The notes under the pieces are model-generated. The model made no database searches and had not been told where the DNA came from. It worked only from the letters and a program-made list of their open reading frames with translations. This document shows, piece by piece, positions 26,684 through 35,951 of a stretch of 64,000 nt of DNA. Both the position numbers and the translations under genes were made by a program. Position 1 is the first letter of the stretch; every line of letters begins with the position of its first letter. The stretch is from CAYTTA01 sp964440655. GTDB lineage: Bacteria; Bacteroidota; Rhodothermia; Balneolales; Balneolaceae. The stretch spans positions 1 through 64,000 of the forward strand of contig CAYTTA010000005.1 in assembly GCA_964440655.1 (NCBI GenBank). The letters run 5' to 3'.

Positions 26684-26961
26684 GATATCTGTAAATGCGG
26701 ATGATGATTGGAATCTGCCTGAAAAGGTAGTGAAAAATTGAGACCGGATTCAGCCATCTTTCCCTCCTCCGAACCGGCTGGAGAAATTGCATTAAGAAGG
26801 CGTATCCGCTACATTAACCAATGTGAACCGTTTGGTTTTCTCCTTTCTGCAGGAAGAGGTTCCGGAAATCGTCGGGCTTTTGCACAACAGTAACGATCAC
26901 CACGGAGATCCGCTTTCCCTGCCTTGCACAACAGGACAGACAACATGCTGACTACCCATTT

Positions 26962-27720
26962 ATGAGTGATACCGTGCGTGATGAAACCGTGGATCAGAAG
27001 AGAATTCTGCTTGTGGATGACGATCCGGCTCTTTCCACGCTCGTCAGTGCGATCCTGGAGCATGACGGCAAGAAGGTGGATGTCGCTGATACGGCAGCCC
27101 GCGGGTCGAAGCTGGCGCTGGAAAACTACTACGATCTGATTATTCTCGATCTGGGACTTCCCGACGGAAATGGTTATGACATCTGCTCTTCGCTGCGACA
27201 GCAGGACATCATCACCCCCGTTCTTATCCTTACCGGAGAGCATGATTCCGAAGTCATGGTCTCCTGTCTCAAATCGGGAGCAGACGACTATCTCACCAAG
27301 CCCTTCGACGGGGAGGAACTGTTGGCCCGCATCGAGGCGATCACCCGCCGCTCCAATCTGCGCCAGGAGGAGAGAACACTTCGATGCGGGACCATGAGGG
27401 TCGATCTGATAGACCGGAAGATGTATTACGGAGAAAATGAAGTGCCGCTGACCAACAACGAGTTCAGCCTGCTGGTCTATCTGATGAAGAATCAGAACCG
27501 GATCATTTCCCAGGATGAGCTGGCCAAGAAGGTGTGGGGGATCACGTTCGATACGCAGACCAACTACATCAACGTCTACATCAGCTATCTCAGGAAGAAG
27601 ATCCGGCGCAACACCACCGATCTCTACATTGAGACGGTGCGCCGGAAGGGTTTTGTGTTTCGCTGCCCGCCGATTCCCTCGGTGGAAGGGTTTGATGAGG
27701 AAGAGCAGGCGGAAGGGTAG
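26962..27720 (+). CDS. OmpR/PhoB-family response regulator (orphan)
   Basis: A 252-residue two-domain regulator. The receiver domain has the acidic pair in LLVDDDP, phospho-acceptor Asp63 in LILDLGLPDG, a Thr in ILTGEH and Lys in YLTKPF. The C-terminal winged helix has the recognition-helix stretch TQTNYINVYISYLRKKI and the ETVRRKGFVFRC wing. No histidine kinase is adjacent on either side, so its signal is unknown. It is divergent from bioB. Confidence 0.9.
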   Translation: MSDTVRDETVDQKRILLVDDDPALSTLVSAILEHDGKKVDVADTAARGSKLALENYYDLIILDLGLPDGNGYDICSSLRQQDIITPVLILTGEHDSEVMVSCLKSGADDYLTKPFDGEELLARIEAITRRSNLRQEERTLRCGTMRVDLIDRKMYYGENEVPLTNNEFSLLVYLMKNQNRIISQDELAKKVWGITFDTQTNYINVYISYLRKKIRRNTTDLYIETVRRKGFVFRCPPIPSVEGFDEEEQAEG

Positions 27721-27889
27721 CGTACAGAGCGGTCGGGATCCTGGAAATCGCCCGTCGGCATGGGTAAGTCGTTCCCGCATGCAGCGGGGGGCATAAGTCG
27801 CCCCGGGGGGGGCAGCATTCAACCGGAGGCACCAGTCAATGGGGGAGCAGTGACCGGGGGCAGCCATCGACTGCCGGCGGGAAACGCCA

Positions 27890-28861
27890 TCAGTCCATGG
27901 ACATCGGATTGTTCTGGGCGATGTCCTGGTACATCTTGAACTCTTCGGGCGTGGTGTCGGAGATCAGGTAGTTCAGCGGATCGACCGCCTTGTTGGCCAG
28001 CCGGACCTCATAGTGCAGGTGAGGGCCCTGTGTCAGGCCGGTATTTCCTGAATATCCGATCAGCTGACCCCGTTCTACGGTCACCCCCGGCCGGATCCCC
28101 TCCCCGATACGTGAAAGGTGGGCATATCTTGTCTCGTACCCTCCTCCGTGATCGATACTGATCATCAATCCGTAGGAGCCGCGGCGACCCGCCGTCCGGA
28201 CCGTTCCCTCGCCGGTGGCATAGACAGGTGTGCCGGACTCCGCCCGGAAATCGATCCCCTCATGCATTCTCTGATAGCGCAGGACCGGGTGCATTCGCAT
28301 TCCGAACCCGCTGAGAACAATACCGTTTACCGGTTTGATGGCAGGCAGGTGCCTGAGAAGCTCCTGGTTTTCATTGTAATAGCGTTTGATCTCGTCGAAA
28401 GAGAGCTTCTGGATCCTGATTCTCCGCTCCAGATTGTCGAGACGTTCGGCCGTCCAGCGAAGGATTTCGGAGGCCTCCTCGCTGTAGAGGTCAAAGCGGG
28501 AGTAGGGATCGCTACCCCCGGTACCCGCCATCCGTTCATCGGCGGATATGGGGTTCAGCCCGAGAACCGAGCGGTACATCTCATTGTCGGTCTCGATAAT
28601 CTCCTCCATCTGCGACTCGAGCTTCACGATCGATTCCCGCACCTGGACCATCTGCCGGATCAGTGTCTCATTTTCCGCTTTCAGGGCAAGTTCGGCGGGA
28701 GTTCCGATGTAGGTGGAGAGAAGGGTCAGGCCGATGCCGGCCAGTACCAGGCCGTTAAGGATCCACAGACAGGCGGTGTAGACGACCTCTTCCATGCGGT
28801 TCTGCTTGGCTGGAACGAACTCGCATTTCTCGGGATCGTAGAAATAGGGCGTATCTGGCAT
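27890..28861 (-). CDS. M23-family peptidase with one N-terminal membrane helix
   Basis: A 323-residue protein with a cytosolic head, one transmembrane helix (residues about 27-50), a periplasmic coiled coil (LIRQMVQVRESIVKLESQMEE and onward) and a C-terminal LytM domain. The zinc site is complete: HEGID (His, Asp) and HLHYEV (HxH). Such proteins cut peptidoglycan cross-links or activate other amidases. It is the last gene of the minus-strand run xerC-hpf-hprK-M23. The 169 bases between it and the response regulator are G-rich and contain degenerate GGGGGCAGC-like repeats. Confidence 0.9.
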   Translation of the reverse strand: MPDTPYFYDPEKCEFVPAKQNRMEEVVYTACLWILNGLVLAGIGLTLLSTYIGTPAELALKAENETLIRQMVQVRESIVKLESQMEEIIETDNEMYRSVLGLNPISADERMAGTGGSDPYSRFDLYSEEASEILRWTAERLDNLERRIRIQKLSFDEIKRYYNENQELLRHLPAIKPVNGIVLSGFGMRMHPVLRYQRMHEGIDFRAESGTPVYATGEGTVRTAGRRGSYGLMISIDHGGGYETRYAHLSRIGEGIRPGVTVERGQLIGYSGNTGLTQGPHLHYEVRLANKAVDPLNYLISDTTPEEFKMYQDIAQNNPMSMD

Positions 28862-28940
28862 TGGAATGTCGTATTTCCTGGTCGCTCGAATGTATAAACA
28901 AATGCAGCACTATGAAAGAGTAACTTCTTCCGCTTTTGTT

Positions 28941-29969
28941 TCATTCAAAGTCACCTTCGAAATACTCTATGGCACGCCGGGGCATGTCGGATCGGCTCTT
29001 CTTGTTGGCGATATGTGTACGGATCTTTTCCTGGAACGCCATGGCGGCATCGTAGCCATAGTGTTCCAGCAGATAGTTCATGGCGATCACCTCCGCGATG
29101 ACGGTGATGTTCTTGCCGGGAGTGATGGGAAGGTGGATAAGGGGAATCTCCGTATTGAGAATGGAGACCGAGTCGTGATCCAGGCCGGTGCGCTCCACCT
29201 TGCGGCTCTCTTCCCAGAGGGAGAGCTCAAGCACCACTTCCAGCCGTTTCTGATAGCGGATGGAGCGGATCCCGAACATCGACATTACATCGATGATCCC
29301 GAGTCCCCGGATCTCCATAAAGTGCTTGTTCACTTCGGTGGGGGAGGCCATCAGCACACTGCTCTTCTTGGAAAGCATCACCACATCGTCCGATACAAGC
29401 CGGTGACCACGCTCCAGCAGGTCCAGGGCGACCTCGCTTTTGCCGATTCCTGATTTTCCCGCAATCAGGATTCCGATTCCGTAGACATCGACCATCGTTC
29501 CGTGAACCATGGTCTGCATGGCAAACTGATCCTCCAGGAAATCCCGCAGTTGAAACATGAACTGGGTCGTCTCGATATCGGTCCGGAACAGAGGGATTCC
29601 CGCACGGGAGACCATCTCAAGCAGGGGTTCGGGCAGCTGGTTTCCGTTGGTCAGAAAGATGACGGGAAGGTCGAACTCGAGAATGTTCGCCATCGCCTTA
29701 CGGCGTTCCTGGTCCGGCAGGTGGTCCAGATATTTCGCTTCGGTATTGCCGATAATCTGGATCCGCTGCCATGTGAAGAGATCCTTGTAGCCGGCCAGAG
29801 CAAGACCGGGACGGTGAAGATCGGTATCGGTGATGAATTTCTTTTCGCACTCCGACTCTCCTGCACACGCTTCCAGCTCGATCCGGAGATTCGTGCGGAG
29901 CTGTTCGATCAGAAAGCCGACACTGATCTTCTCTTTGCGGGGGATGGGGGCGTGCTGGCTGAACGGCAT
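28941..29969 (-). CDS. hprK: HPr kinase/phosphorylase
   Basis: A 342-residue protein. The N-terminal regulatory domain is followed by the P-loop GKSGIGKS (residues 171-178), a VSDDVV acidic patch and the HprK signature EIRGLGIIDV. The enzyme phosphorylates and dephosphorylates Ser46 of HPr in carbon-source signalling. No HPr, Enzyme I or sugar-specific PTS gene is visible in the window, so the substrate protein must be elsewhere. It lies 79 bases before the M23 gene and 130 after hpf on the same strand. Confidence 0.94.
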   Translation of the reverse strand: MPFSQHAPIPRKEKISVGFLIEQLRTNLRIELEACAGESECEKKFITDTDLHRPGLALAGYKDLFTWQRIQIIGNTEAKYLDHLPDQERRKAMANILEFDLPVIFLTNGNQLPEPLLEMVSRAGIPLFRTDIETTQFMFQLRDFLEDQFAMQTMVHGTMVDVYGIGILIAGKSGIGKSEVALDLLERGHRLVSDDVVMLSKKSSVLMASPTEVNKHFMEIRGLGIIDVMSMFGIRSIRYQKRLEVVLELSLWEESRKVERTGLDHDSVSILNTEIPLIHLPITPGKNITVIAEVIAMNYLLEHYGYDAAMAFQEKIRTHIANKKSRSDMPRRAIEYFEGDFE

Positions 29970-30099
29970 GTCCGGTCCTGGCTTTTCGGATTGGCTGGTG
30001 AGGATGGATCGCGTTGGTGGATCGCGGAGTGGATGGCGGTGACAAGTGGCGGAGTGGTGGCGGGTCGGCCGGCCTGCAATAACCGGCCGACCCCGTTCT

Positions 30100-30399
30100 T
30101 CAAGAGTGTTCGAAGTGTTTTGTCTTGTACTTCTTGATCTGGCGGATCATGGTGTCGATCACCCTGTTGATCGCCAGTTCCCAGGTCGCTGCCTCTTCGG
30201 ATGCATGCAGAAGCTGCTTGGGCACCCGGACCTTGAGTTCTGCACGGCACGGATTGTCGGGATGGTTCGCCGGCTCCAGGATGATGTCGCAGGAGATGAT
30301 CCGGTCGAAGAATTGCTGGAGTTTCGGGAGCTCGTTGAGACTGTACTGTTCGAGATCCCTGCCTGTTTCGATGTGACGAGCCGTGAATGTTGTGTTCAT
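30100..30399 (-). CDS. hpf: Ribosome hibernation-promoting factor (short HPF/RaiA type)
   Basis: A 99-residue protein with the S30AE/HPF fold: MNTTFTARHIETGRDLEQYSLNELPKL, then a basic strand (AELKVRVPKQLLHA) and a C-terminal helix with IRQIKKYKTK. It binds the decoding centre of idle 30S subunits in stationary phase. It lacks the C-terminal dimerisation domain of long HPF. It lies between xerC and hprK. Confidence 0.9.
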   Translation of the reverse strand: MNTTFTARHIETGRDLEQYSLNELPKLQQFFDRIISCDIILEPANHPDNPCRAELKVRVPKQLLHASEEAATWELAINRVIDTMIRQIKKYKTKHFEHS

Positions 30400-30467
30400 A
30401 TGGGCACCTTTGATGATTCGTTGCTCGGTTATGGATTGTGATTGGGAGTCCGGATGAATCTGAACTC

Positions 30468-31379
30468 TCAGGCCCTGGGATGAGCCTGCTGGTAGACATT
30501 CTTCAACCGTTCCATGCTCGTATGGGTGTAGATCTGTGTGGCCGACAGATCGGCATGTCCCAGGAACTCCTTGATGATGCGAATGTCGGCTCCGGCATCG
30601 AGCATGTGGGTGGCAAAACTGTGCCGCAAAACATGGGGGCTTTTTTGGGCCGCCTCACCCGCCTTGTCGAAACAGGCCTTGACCCGCTTCTGAACGGCGC
30701 GGGGGTAGAGACGGTGGCCGCTGTGCGCAATAAAAAGGGCTTTACGGGCATCGACGTCGGTCCGCGGTCCGAAAAGCTTCTCCCGGGTCTTGAGATGCTT
30801 CTTCAGGGCAGACATGGCCTGTCCGCCGATCGGGACAATACGCTCCTTATTTCCCTTGCCCTGTACCCGGACCTGATGGCGGACCAGATCCAGATCGGTG
30901 AGATTCAGGGCGACGAGTTCACTGAGCCGGATCCCGCTGCTGTAGAAAAGTTCCAGGATGGCCCGGTCCTGAAGGGTGCGGGGGCTCTCCCCGTCCAGAC
31001 ACTCCATCATCTGCCCGATCAGATCGGCAGAGACGGTTTTTGGAAGACGCTTCTGCTGTTTCGGGACGATAAGCAAGTGGGCGGGATTGGATTCCAGGTA
31101 GCCCCGTTTAAAGGCGTACTTATAGAAGGAACGTACAGCAGCCACCTTTCTTGCCACCGAACTTCGTGCCGCACCCTGATCGGCCAGCTCACCCAGCCAG
31201 AGCCGGATGTCAAGCCGGTCGACCGATCCTGCCGGTACATGCTCCGGTTCGCACTCCCGGCCTCTTGCACAAAACTCCAGAAACTGTTCCAGATCGTTCC
31301 GGTAGGAGATGACGGTGTGGGGAGAACTTCTCCGTTCGATTTCCAGGTAACGGAGATATTTGTCGATCAGGCCTTTCAT
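30468..31379 (-). CDS. xerC: Tyrosine recombinase XerC/XerD
   Basis: A 303-residue site-specific recombinase with an N-terminal SAM-like core-binding domain and the catalytic residues in order: Arg in SSGIRLSEL, His and Arg in HVLRHSFATHML, His in FLGHADLS and the nucleophile Tyr in TQIYTHTS. It would resolve chromosome dimers at dif; XerC versus XerD cannot be settled from this window. The open frame extends upstream, but a terminator at 31408-31435 lies in that extension, so the ATG at 31377-31379 is preferred. It heads the xerC-hpf-hprK-M23 run and is not within a mobile element. Confidence 0.93.
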   Translation of the reverse strand: MKGLIDKYLRYLEIERRSSPHTVISYRNDLEQFLEFCARGRECEPEHVPAGSVDRLDIRLWLGELADQGAARSSVARKVAAVRSFYKYAFKRGYLESNPAHLLIVPKQQKRLPKTVSADLIGQMMECLDGESPRTLQDRAILELFYSSGIRLSELVALNLTDLDLVRHQVRVQGKGNKERIVPIGGQAMSALKKHLKTREKLFGPRTDVDARKALFIAHSGHRLYPRAVQKRVKACFDKAGEAAQKSPHVLRHSFATHMLDAGADIRIIKEFLGHADLSATQIYTHTSMERLKNVYQQAHPRA

Positions 31380-31407
31380 TAACGGTAATATCCATAACAG
31401 CCCGTTC

Positions 31408-31435
31408 AAAAAAAAGAAAAGGTGCGATGAGCACC
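31408..31435 (-). terminator. Intrinsic terminator downstream of sua5
   Basis: On the minus strand GGTGC and GCACC form a stem with loop TCATC, followed by TTTTCTTTTTTTT. It lies between the sua5 stop (31539) and the xerC start (31379) and separates the two transcription units. Confidence 0.8.
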
Positions 31436-31538
31436 CTGCATGGGTCCAAACGCTTTCCAGACATGTACACTCTCTGCGTATGCATCTCCTTACAAATGCG
31501 TGATGACGAAACAAGCCCGATGACGAACGATGTATCCG

Positions 31539-32501
31539 TCAGGAATTTCGGTTGCCGGTTGCCTTGTCAATCCGGTTCCGGAGGGCGGCGACCAGAGGGT
31601 GTGATTCGTCTCCGGGCAGCGGCTCGATCAGAATGCGGGTCAGCCCCCGACGGTCCGCACTACGGAAGAGATCGAAAAGCTCGCGGGCCATCCGTCCGTA
31701 ATCCCGGGCGAAGTGGAGATGATGGGGAAGCTCCAGGTCGGTCATTGAGACCTGGAACGGATCGGCATGGGTGATGAGCAGGGTCTTTGCGGGGGCATCC
31801 GGTTCTTTTCCATCCCACCACTCCACTTTCGCCTCCGGCTTGTAATGGGTGTACTTGACGCCGGGGCTTGCCGGAGCGCCGCGGCCTTTCCCGCCGGTCA
31901 CAATCGGCACTCCGGCAATCTCTTCAAGCTGTTCGCGGCTCCAGGCGCCGGGACGCAGGAGGGCAGGGGGGCGGCGGGTCAGATCCAGTACGCTCGATTC
32001 GAGTCCCACCACCACGCCTTCATCCCCCTCAAGCAGGGGGAAATTGGATCCAAGATCGTGGAATACATGTTCGGCCCGGGTGGGGCTGGGTCTTCCGGAA
32101 AGATTGGCACTCGGTGCTGCCAGAGGGCCGGCCCGGCGGATCAGCTCCAGGGCGAGGGGATGGCGGGGGATGCGCAACGCAACGGTGGGAAGTCCGGCCG
32201 AGAGGATGTCCGGCACCTCAGGTTTTTTGGGCAGGATCAGTGTGAGGGGGCCGGGCCAGCAGGCACTCATCAGTTTTTCCGCTTCCCTGGGGAGCTGCGA
32301 TGCGAACTCATGGACCTGGTCGGGATGATGTAGATGGATGATCAGCGGATTATCTGCCGGCCGCCCCTTGATCCGGTAGATCTTGCGGATTGCATCGGGG
32401 TCCCAGGCATCCGCTCCCAGTCCATAGACCGTTTCGGTCGGAAAAGCGACCACTTCTCCCTTCTGCAACAGCCGGACGGCCTCATCCAGTGCGATGCTCA
32501 C
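31539..32501 (-). CDS. sua5: Threonylcarbamoyl-AMP synthase, long Sua5 type
   Basis: A 320-residue protein. The YrdC domain (EVVAFPTETVYGLGADA, KGRPADNPLIIHL) makes threonylcarbamoyl-AMP for t6A37 of ANN-decoding tRNAs. A C-terminal Sua5 domain follows a linker (ASPGVKYTHYKPEAKV). Start is GTG at 32499-32501, overlapping the mfd stop by 4 bases and preceded by AGGAGG at good spacing; the longer frame inside mfd is not coding. The gene is the last of the mfd-sua5 pair and is followed by a terminator. Confidence 0.93.
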   Translation of the reverse strand: MSIALDEAVRLLQKGEVVAFPTETVYGLGADAWDPDAIRKIYRIKGRPADNPLIIHLHHPDQVHEFASQLPREAEKLMSACWPGPLTLILPKKPEVPDILSAGLPTVALRIPRHPLALELIRRAGPLAAPSANLSGRPSPTRAEHVFHDLGSNFPLLEGDEGVVVGLESSVLDLTRRPPALLRPGAWSREQLEEIAGVPIVTGGKGRGAPASPGVKYTHYKPEAKVEWWDGKEPDAPAKTLLITHADPFQVSMTDLELPHHLHFARDYGRMARELFDLFRSADRRGLTRILIEPLPGDESHPLVAALRNRIDKATGNRNS

Positions 32502-35500
32502 GCAGTCACCTCCTGGGGGAAAGTCTCCTTGTGGAGCCGGCTCAGATAATCCAGGGCCGCTTCCGGGCCGGAGATATCGGGGATCACAAGGCGGAGCGCC
32601 TCTTTTTTCTGCGCCAGTTTGAAACCGTCCCCCGAGTAGCGTCCCACCACTTCGAGCTGTTTCTGGAAGAGTCCCTCTTCGAAAAACTCCTTTCCCAGAT
32701 CGCTCTCGTTGCTCGGACAGAGAAGCCACATCTTTCCGGCCCGGATGGTCACCTTGCGGTAATAGAGCCGGGAGGCAGCGAGGCGGATCCGTGCCGTCAG
32801 CAGCAGGTTCTGTGCCGCGGCAGGCATGGGACCGAACCGGTCTGTCAGCTCCTCCTGCCAGTCGTCGAGCTCTTTTTCTGTCTGCGCCTCGGCCAGCTTC
32901 CGGTAGAGATTGAGCCGCTCCACGTTGTCGGAGACATATTCTCTCTCCAGAAGGGCGGAGTAGTCGAAGTCGACCTGTGTTTCGGTATGATCCGGCTTGA
33001 GGGGTTCCAGATCGAAGAGGTCGCCGAACTCATCCTGCTTGAGCTCCCGGACCGCATCGTCCAGTATCTTGGAGTAGAGTGCGAACCCGATCTCGTTTAC
33101 GAAACCGCTTTGTTCGGCCCCCAGAATGTCTCCCGCTCCCCGGATATCAAGATCCCGCATGGCGATGTTGAATCCGGAACCCAGATCGGAGTACTCCTCC
33201 AGGGCAGTAAGCCTTTTACGAGCCTCTGCGGTAAGGGTCTCCACCGGTGGGGTGAGCAGGTAACAGTAGGCTTTCCGGTTGGAGCGGCCCACCCTTCCCC
33301 GGAGCTGGTGCAGTTCCGCCAGGCCGAAGTTGTCGGCATTGTTGATGAACATCGTGTTGGCGTTGGAGATATCGATCCCGCTCTCCACGATGTTTGTGGA
33401 GATGAGCATATCAAATTTGTGCTCATAGAAATCATGGATGATTTTTTCGAGCTGAGCAGGGGCCATCTGTCCGTGAGCCACCCGGATCCGCACGTTGGGA
33501 ACAATGGCGCGGATCATGTCGGCGAGCTCCTCGATGTTCTTGACACGGTTGTGGATGAAAAAGATCTGTCCGCCCCGCGAAATCTCCTGGACGACGGCAT
33601 CGTAGATCAGTTCCTCGCTGAAACTGTGAATCTCGGTATAGACCGGCTGGCGGTTCGGAGGCGGCGTGTTGATCACGCTCAGGTCCCGGGCTCCCATCAG
33701 TGAGAACTGAAGGGTCCGCGGGATGGGAGTGGCGGTCATGGCCAGCACATCGACGCTCGCCCGGAATTTTTTCAGCCTCTCCTTGACGGCCACCCCGAAT
33801 CGCTGCTCTTCGTCGATGATAAGCAGACCCAGGTCATGGAAAGCCACATCTTTCGAGACCAGGCGGTGCGTGCCGATCACAATATCGACCTTGCCCTCCT
33901 TCAGGTCGACGATGATCTTCTTCTGCTCGGCGGGCGGCACGAAACGGGAGAGGACTTCGACCCGGACCGGAAAATCGGCCATCCGCTTCCGGAACGTCTT
34001 GTAGTGCTGATCGGCAAGAATGGTGGTGGGCACAAGGATGGCCACCTGCTTCTGATCCATCGCGGCTTTGAAGGCGGCACGGATCGCCACTTCCGTCTTG
34101 CCGAAGCCGACATCTCCACAGACCAGCCGGTCCATCGGCTGGGAAGACTCCATGTCGCGTTTCACCGCCTCGATGGCACTCAGCTGGTCCGGAGTCTCTT
34201 CATACTCGAACCGCGCCTCCATCTCGATCTGCCAGGCTGTATCGGGTGAAAATGCATACGCCTCTGCGGCCTTCCGTTTGGCATAGAGACGGATCAGGTC
34301 CCTGGCAATGTCCTTGACCTTCTTTTTGGTACGGCTCTTTTTGCGAGCCCACTCTCCGGAACCCAATTTCGAGATCCGGGGGACCATCCCTTCCTTTCCG
34401 GAGTATTTCTGGAGTTTGTGCAGGCTCGTGACATTGACATAGAGGATGGAGTCATCCTGATAACGGAGAACCGCCGCCTCCTGGGTGCTGTCCCGGACCT
34501 GAATGGTCTTGAATCCGGCAAACCTGCCGATTCCGTGGTCGACGTGGACCACAAAGTCTCCAATATTCAGATCACGGAGCTCCTTGAAGGAGATTCCTCC
34601 CGAGACCCTGCGCCTGCCATGGAGTCTGGGTCGGTGGTAACGATTGAAAATCTGATGGTCGGTAAGCAGGGCGAGCCCCTGGTTCCGGAGCACGAATCCT
34701 TCGTGGAGAGAAAAAACCGTAAGGCGGTAAAGAAACGACTCATCGGGCTCTCCAAGCAGCTCCTCAAACCGCTCCTTCTGACTTTCTCCATTGCAGAGAA
34801 TCACGGTCTGAATGCCCGATACGGAGTTCTCCTTGATCCACTCCCGGAGCAGCTTGAAACTGCCGTTGAACTCCGGATGGGGTGAGGCCTCCAGCTCCAG
34901 TGTCCTGTTCGGGACGACCGATTCGGAAAAGCTCCCCGTGACAATGAGCGGGCGGAGGCCGATCTGCTCTTCATACTCATCGGAGGTGAGGAACTCCTCT
35001 TCGGGCGGAGGAAGATCCTTACGTTTCGCCTCCACGTATGCTTTTGCCGCCAGCTCCTGGTTCTCCCGGATTTTCTGGAGAACCAGGTCGGGCTGTTCGA
35101 CCAGGATGATGGCATTGTCCGGCAGATAGCTGAACAGATTCTCTTTGGATCCGTTTTTCTCGAAAGCGGCGCTGGGCACAAACCGCGCTTCATTCAGGAA
35201 GGCGACCGACCGCTGGGAGTCGGGGTCAAATTCCCGGATCGATTCGATCTCATCCCCGAAGAACTCCAGCCGGACCGGAAGTTCGCCCGAGAAGGGATAG
35301 ACATCCATGATCCCGCCCCGAAGGGCGTATTCACCCGGGGTGCTGACAAACTCGACCGCTTCGTAGTTCTGGTCGACCAGCTGTTCCATCAGCCGGGCCG
35401 GTTCCATCGTCTGCCCGGTTTTCAGGGTGATGGAGTGCTTCTGGAACTCGCTCTGGGAGATCAGTTTCTCACTGATCGCATCGGCAGAGGTGAAGATCAC

Positions 35501-35851
35501 CGCCCGGGGAAGTGTTTTCAGCCGCTCAAGTACTTCCGAACGCTGCACCATCATTGAAAGATCCGGGACCATCTGGTCGTCGTAGGGCTTCCTGTTGGAA
35601 GGGGGAAAGAGGAGGAACTCCGCTGACTCCTTCTCGAGCTCCTGCAGATCGGATGCCCAGGCGGCCGCCCGTTCCGGTTCGGCTGTGATGACCAGAATGT
35701 GTGGAGCCTCGGTACGCAGATGGTGAAGAAAGAAGCTGATGGAGGAGCCGAGGAAGTTTTTCAGCCCCAGACTCTTTCTCTCCGACAAAAGCTCGGTGAG
35801 CACTTGCTTATCCAAAGAGAGGCGGAGGGCATTGGAAATACGTTCAATCAT
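32498..35851 (-). CDS. mfd: Transcription-repair coupling factor
   Basis: An 1117-residue DNA translocase that removes stalled RNA polymerase and recruits UvrA. It has an N-terminal UvrB-like module, an RNA-polymerase interaction domain around GDFVVHVDHGIGRF, a RecG-like motor with Walker A GDVGFGKTEVAI and Walker B DEEQRFGV, TATPIPRTLQ, and a C-terminal regulatory domain starting near SALLEREYVSDNVERLNLYRKL. Length is normal. sua5 is coupled at its end; batA-like lies 100 bases upstream. Confidence 0.96.
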   Translation of the reverse strand: MIERISNALRLSLDKQVLTELLSERKSLGLKNFLGSSISFFLHHLRTEAPHILVITAEPERAAAWASDLQELEKESAEFLLFPPSNRKPYDDQMVPDLSMMVQRSEVLERLKTLPRAVIFTSADAISEKLISQSEFQKHSITLKTGQTMEPARLMEQLVDQNYEAVEFVSTPGEYALRGGIMDVYPFSGELPVRLEFFGDEIESIREFDPDSQRSVAFLNEARFVPSAAFEKNGSKENLFSYLPDNAIILVEQPDLVLQKIRENQELAAKAYVEAKRKDLPPPEEEFLTSDEYEEQIGLRPLIVTGSFSESVVPNRTLELEASPHPEFNGSFKLLREWIKENSVSGIQTVILCNGESQKERFEELLGEPDESFLYRLTVFSLHEGFVLRNQGLALLTDHQIFNRYHRPRLHGRRRVSGGISFKELRDLNIGDFVVHVDHGIGRFAGFKTIQVRDSTQEAAVLRYQDDSILYVNVTSLHKLQKYSGKEGMVPRISKLGSGEWARKKSRTKKKVKDIARDLIRLYAKRKAAEAYAFSPDTAWQIEMEARFEYEETPDQLSAIEAVKRDMESSQPMDRLVCGDVGFGKTEVAIRAAFKAAMDQKQVAILVPTTILADQHYKTFRKRMADFPVRVEVLSRFVPPAEQKKIIVDLKEGKVDIVIGTHRLVSKDVAFHDLGLLIIDEEQRFGVAVKERLKKFRASVDVLAMTATPIPRTLQFSLMGARDLSVINTPPPNRQPVYTEIHSFSEELIYDAVVQEISRGGQIFFIHNRVKNIEELADMIRAIVPNVRIRVAHGQMAPAQLEKIIHDFYEHKFDMLISTNIVESGIDISNANTMFINNADNFGLAELHQLRGRVGRSNRKAYCYLLTPPVETLTAEARKRLTALEEYSDLGSGFNIAMRDLDIRGAGDILGAEQSGFVNEIGFALYSKILDDAVRELKQDEFGDLFDLEPLKPDHTETQVDFDYSALLEREYVSDNVERLNLYRKLAEAQTEKELDDWQEELTDRFGPMPAAAQNLLLTARIRLAASRLYYRKVTIRAGKMWLLCPSNESDLGKEFFEEGLFQKQLEVVGRYSGDGFKLAQKKEALRLVIPDISGPEAALDYLSRLHKETFPQEVTA

Positions 35852-35951
35852 GATGGTTAAACTGAATCATCGGAAAAAGAATCGGCCGGGTATCCGCTTT
35901 AAATCCTCTTTGAACGGGATCCGGGTCCGATGGTGGGTGAAACGGATCCGG

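Noticed and set aside
31380..31514. N-terminal extension of xerC
   Set aside because: It contains an intrinsic terminator for the upstream gene and does not resemble Xer proteins.
32390..33703. Long plus-strand open frame opposite mfd
   Set aside because: It lies entirely antisense to a clear mfd gene, has no domain sense and reflects GC-rich codon use on the other strand.
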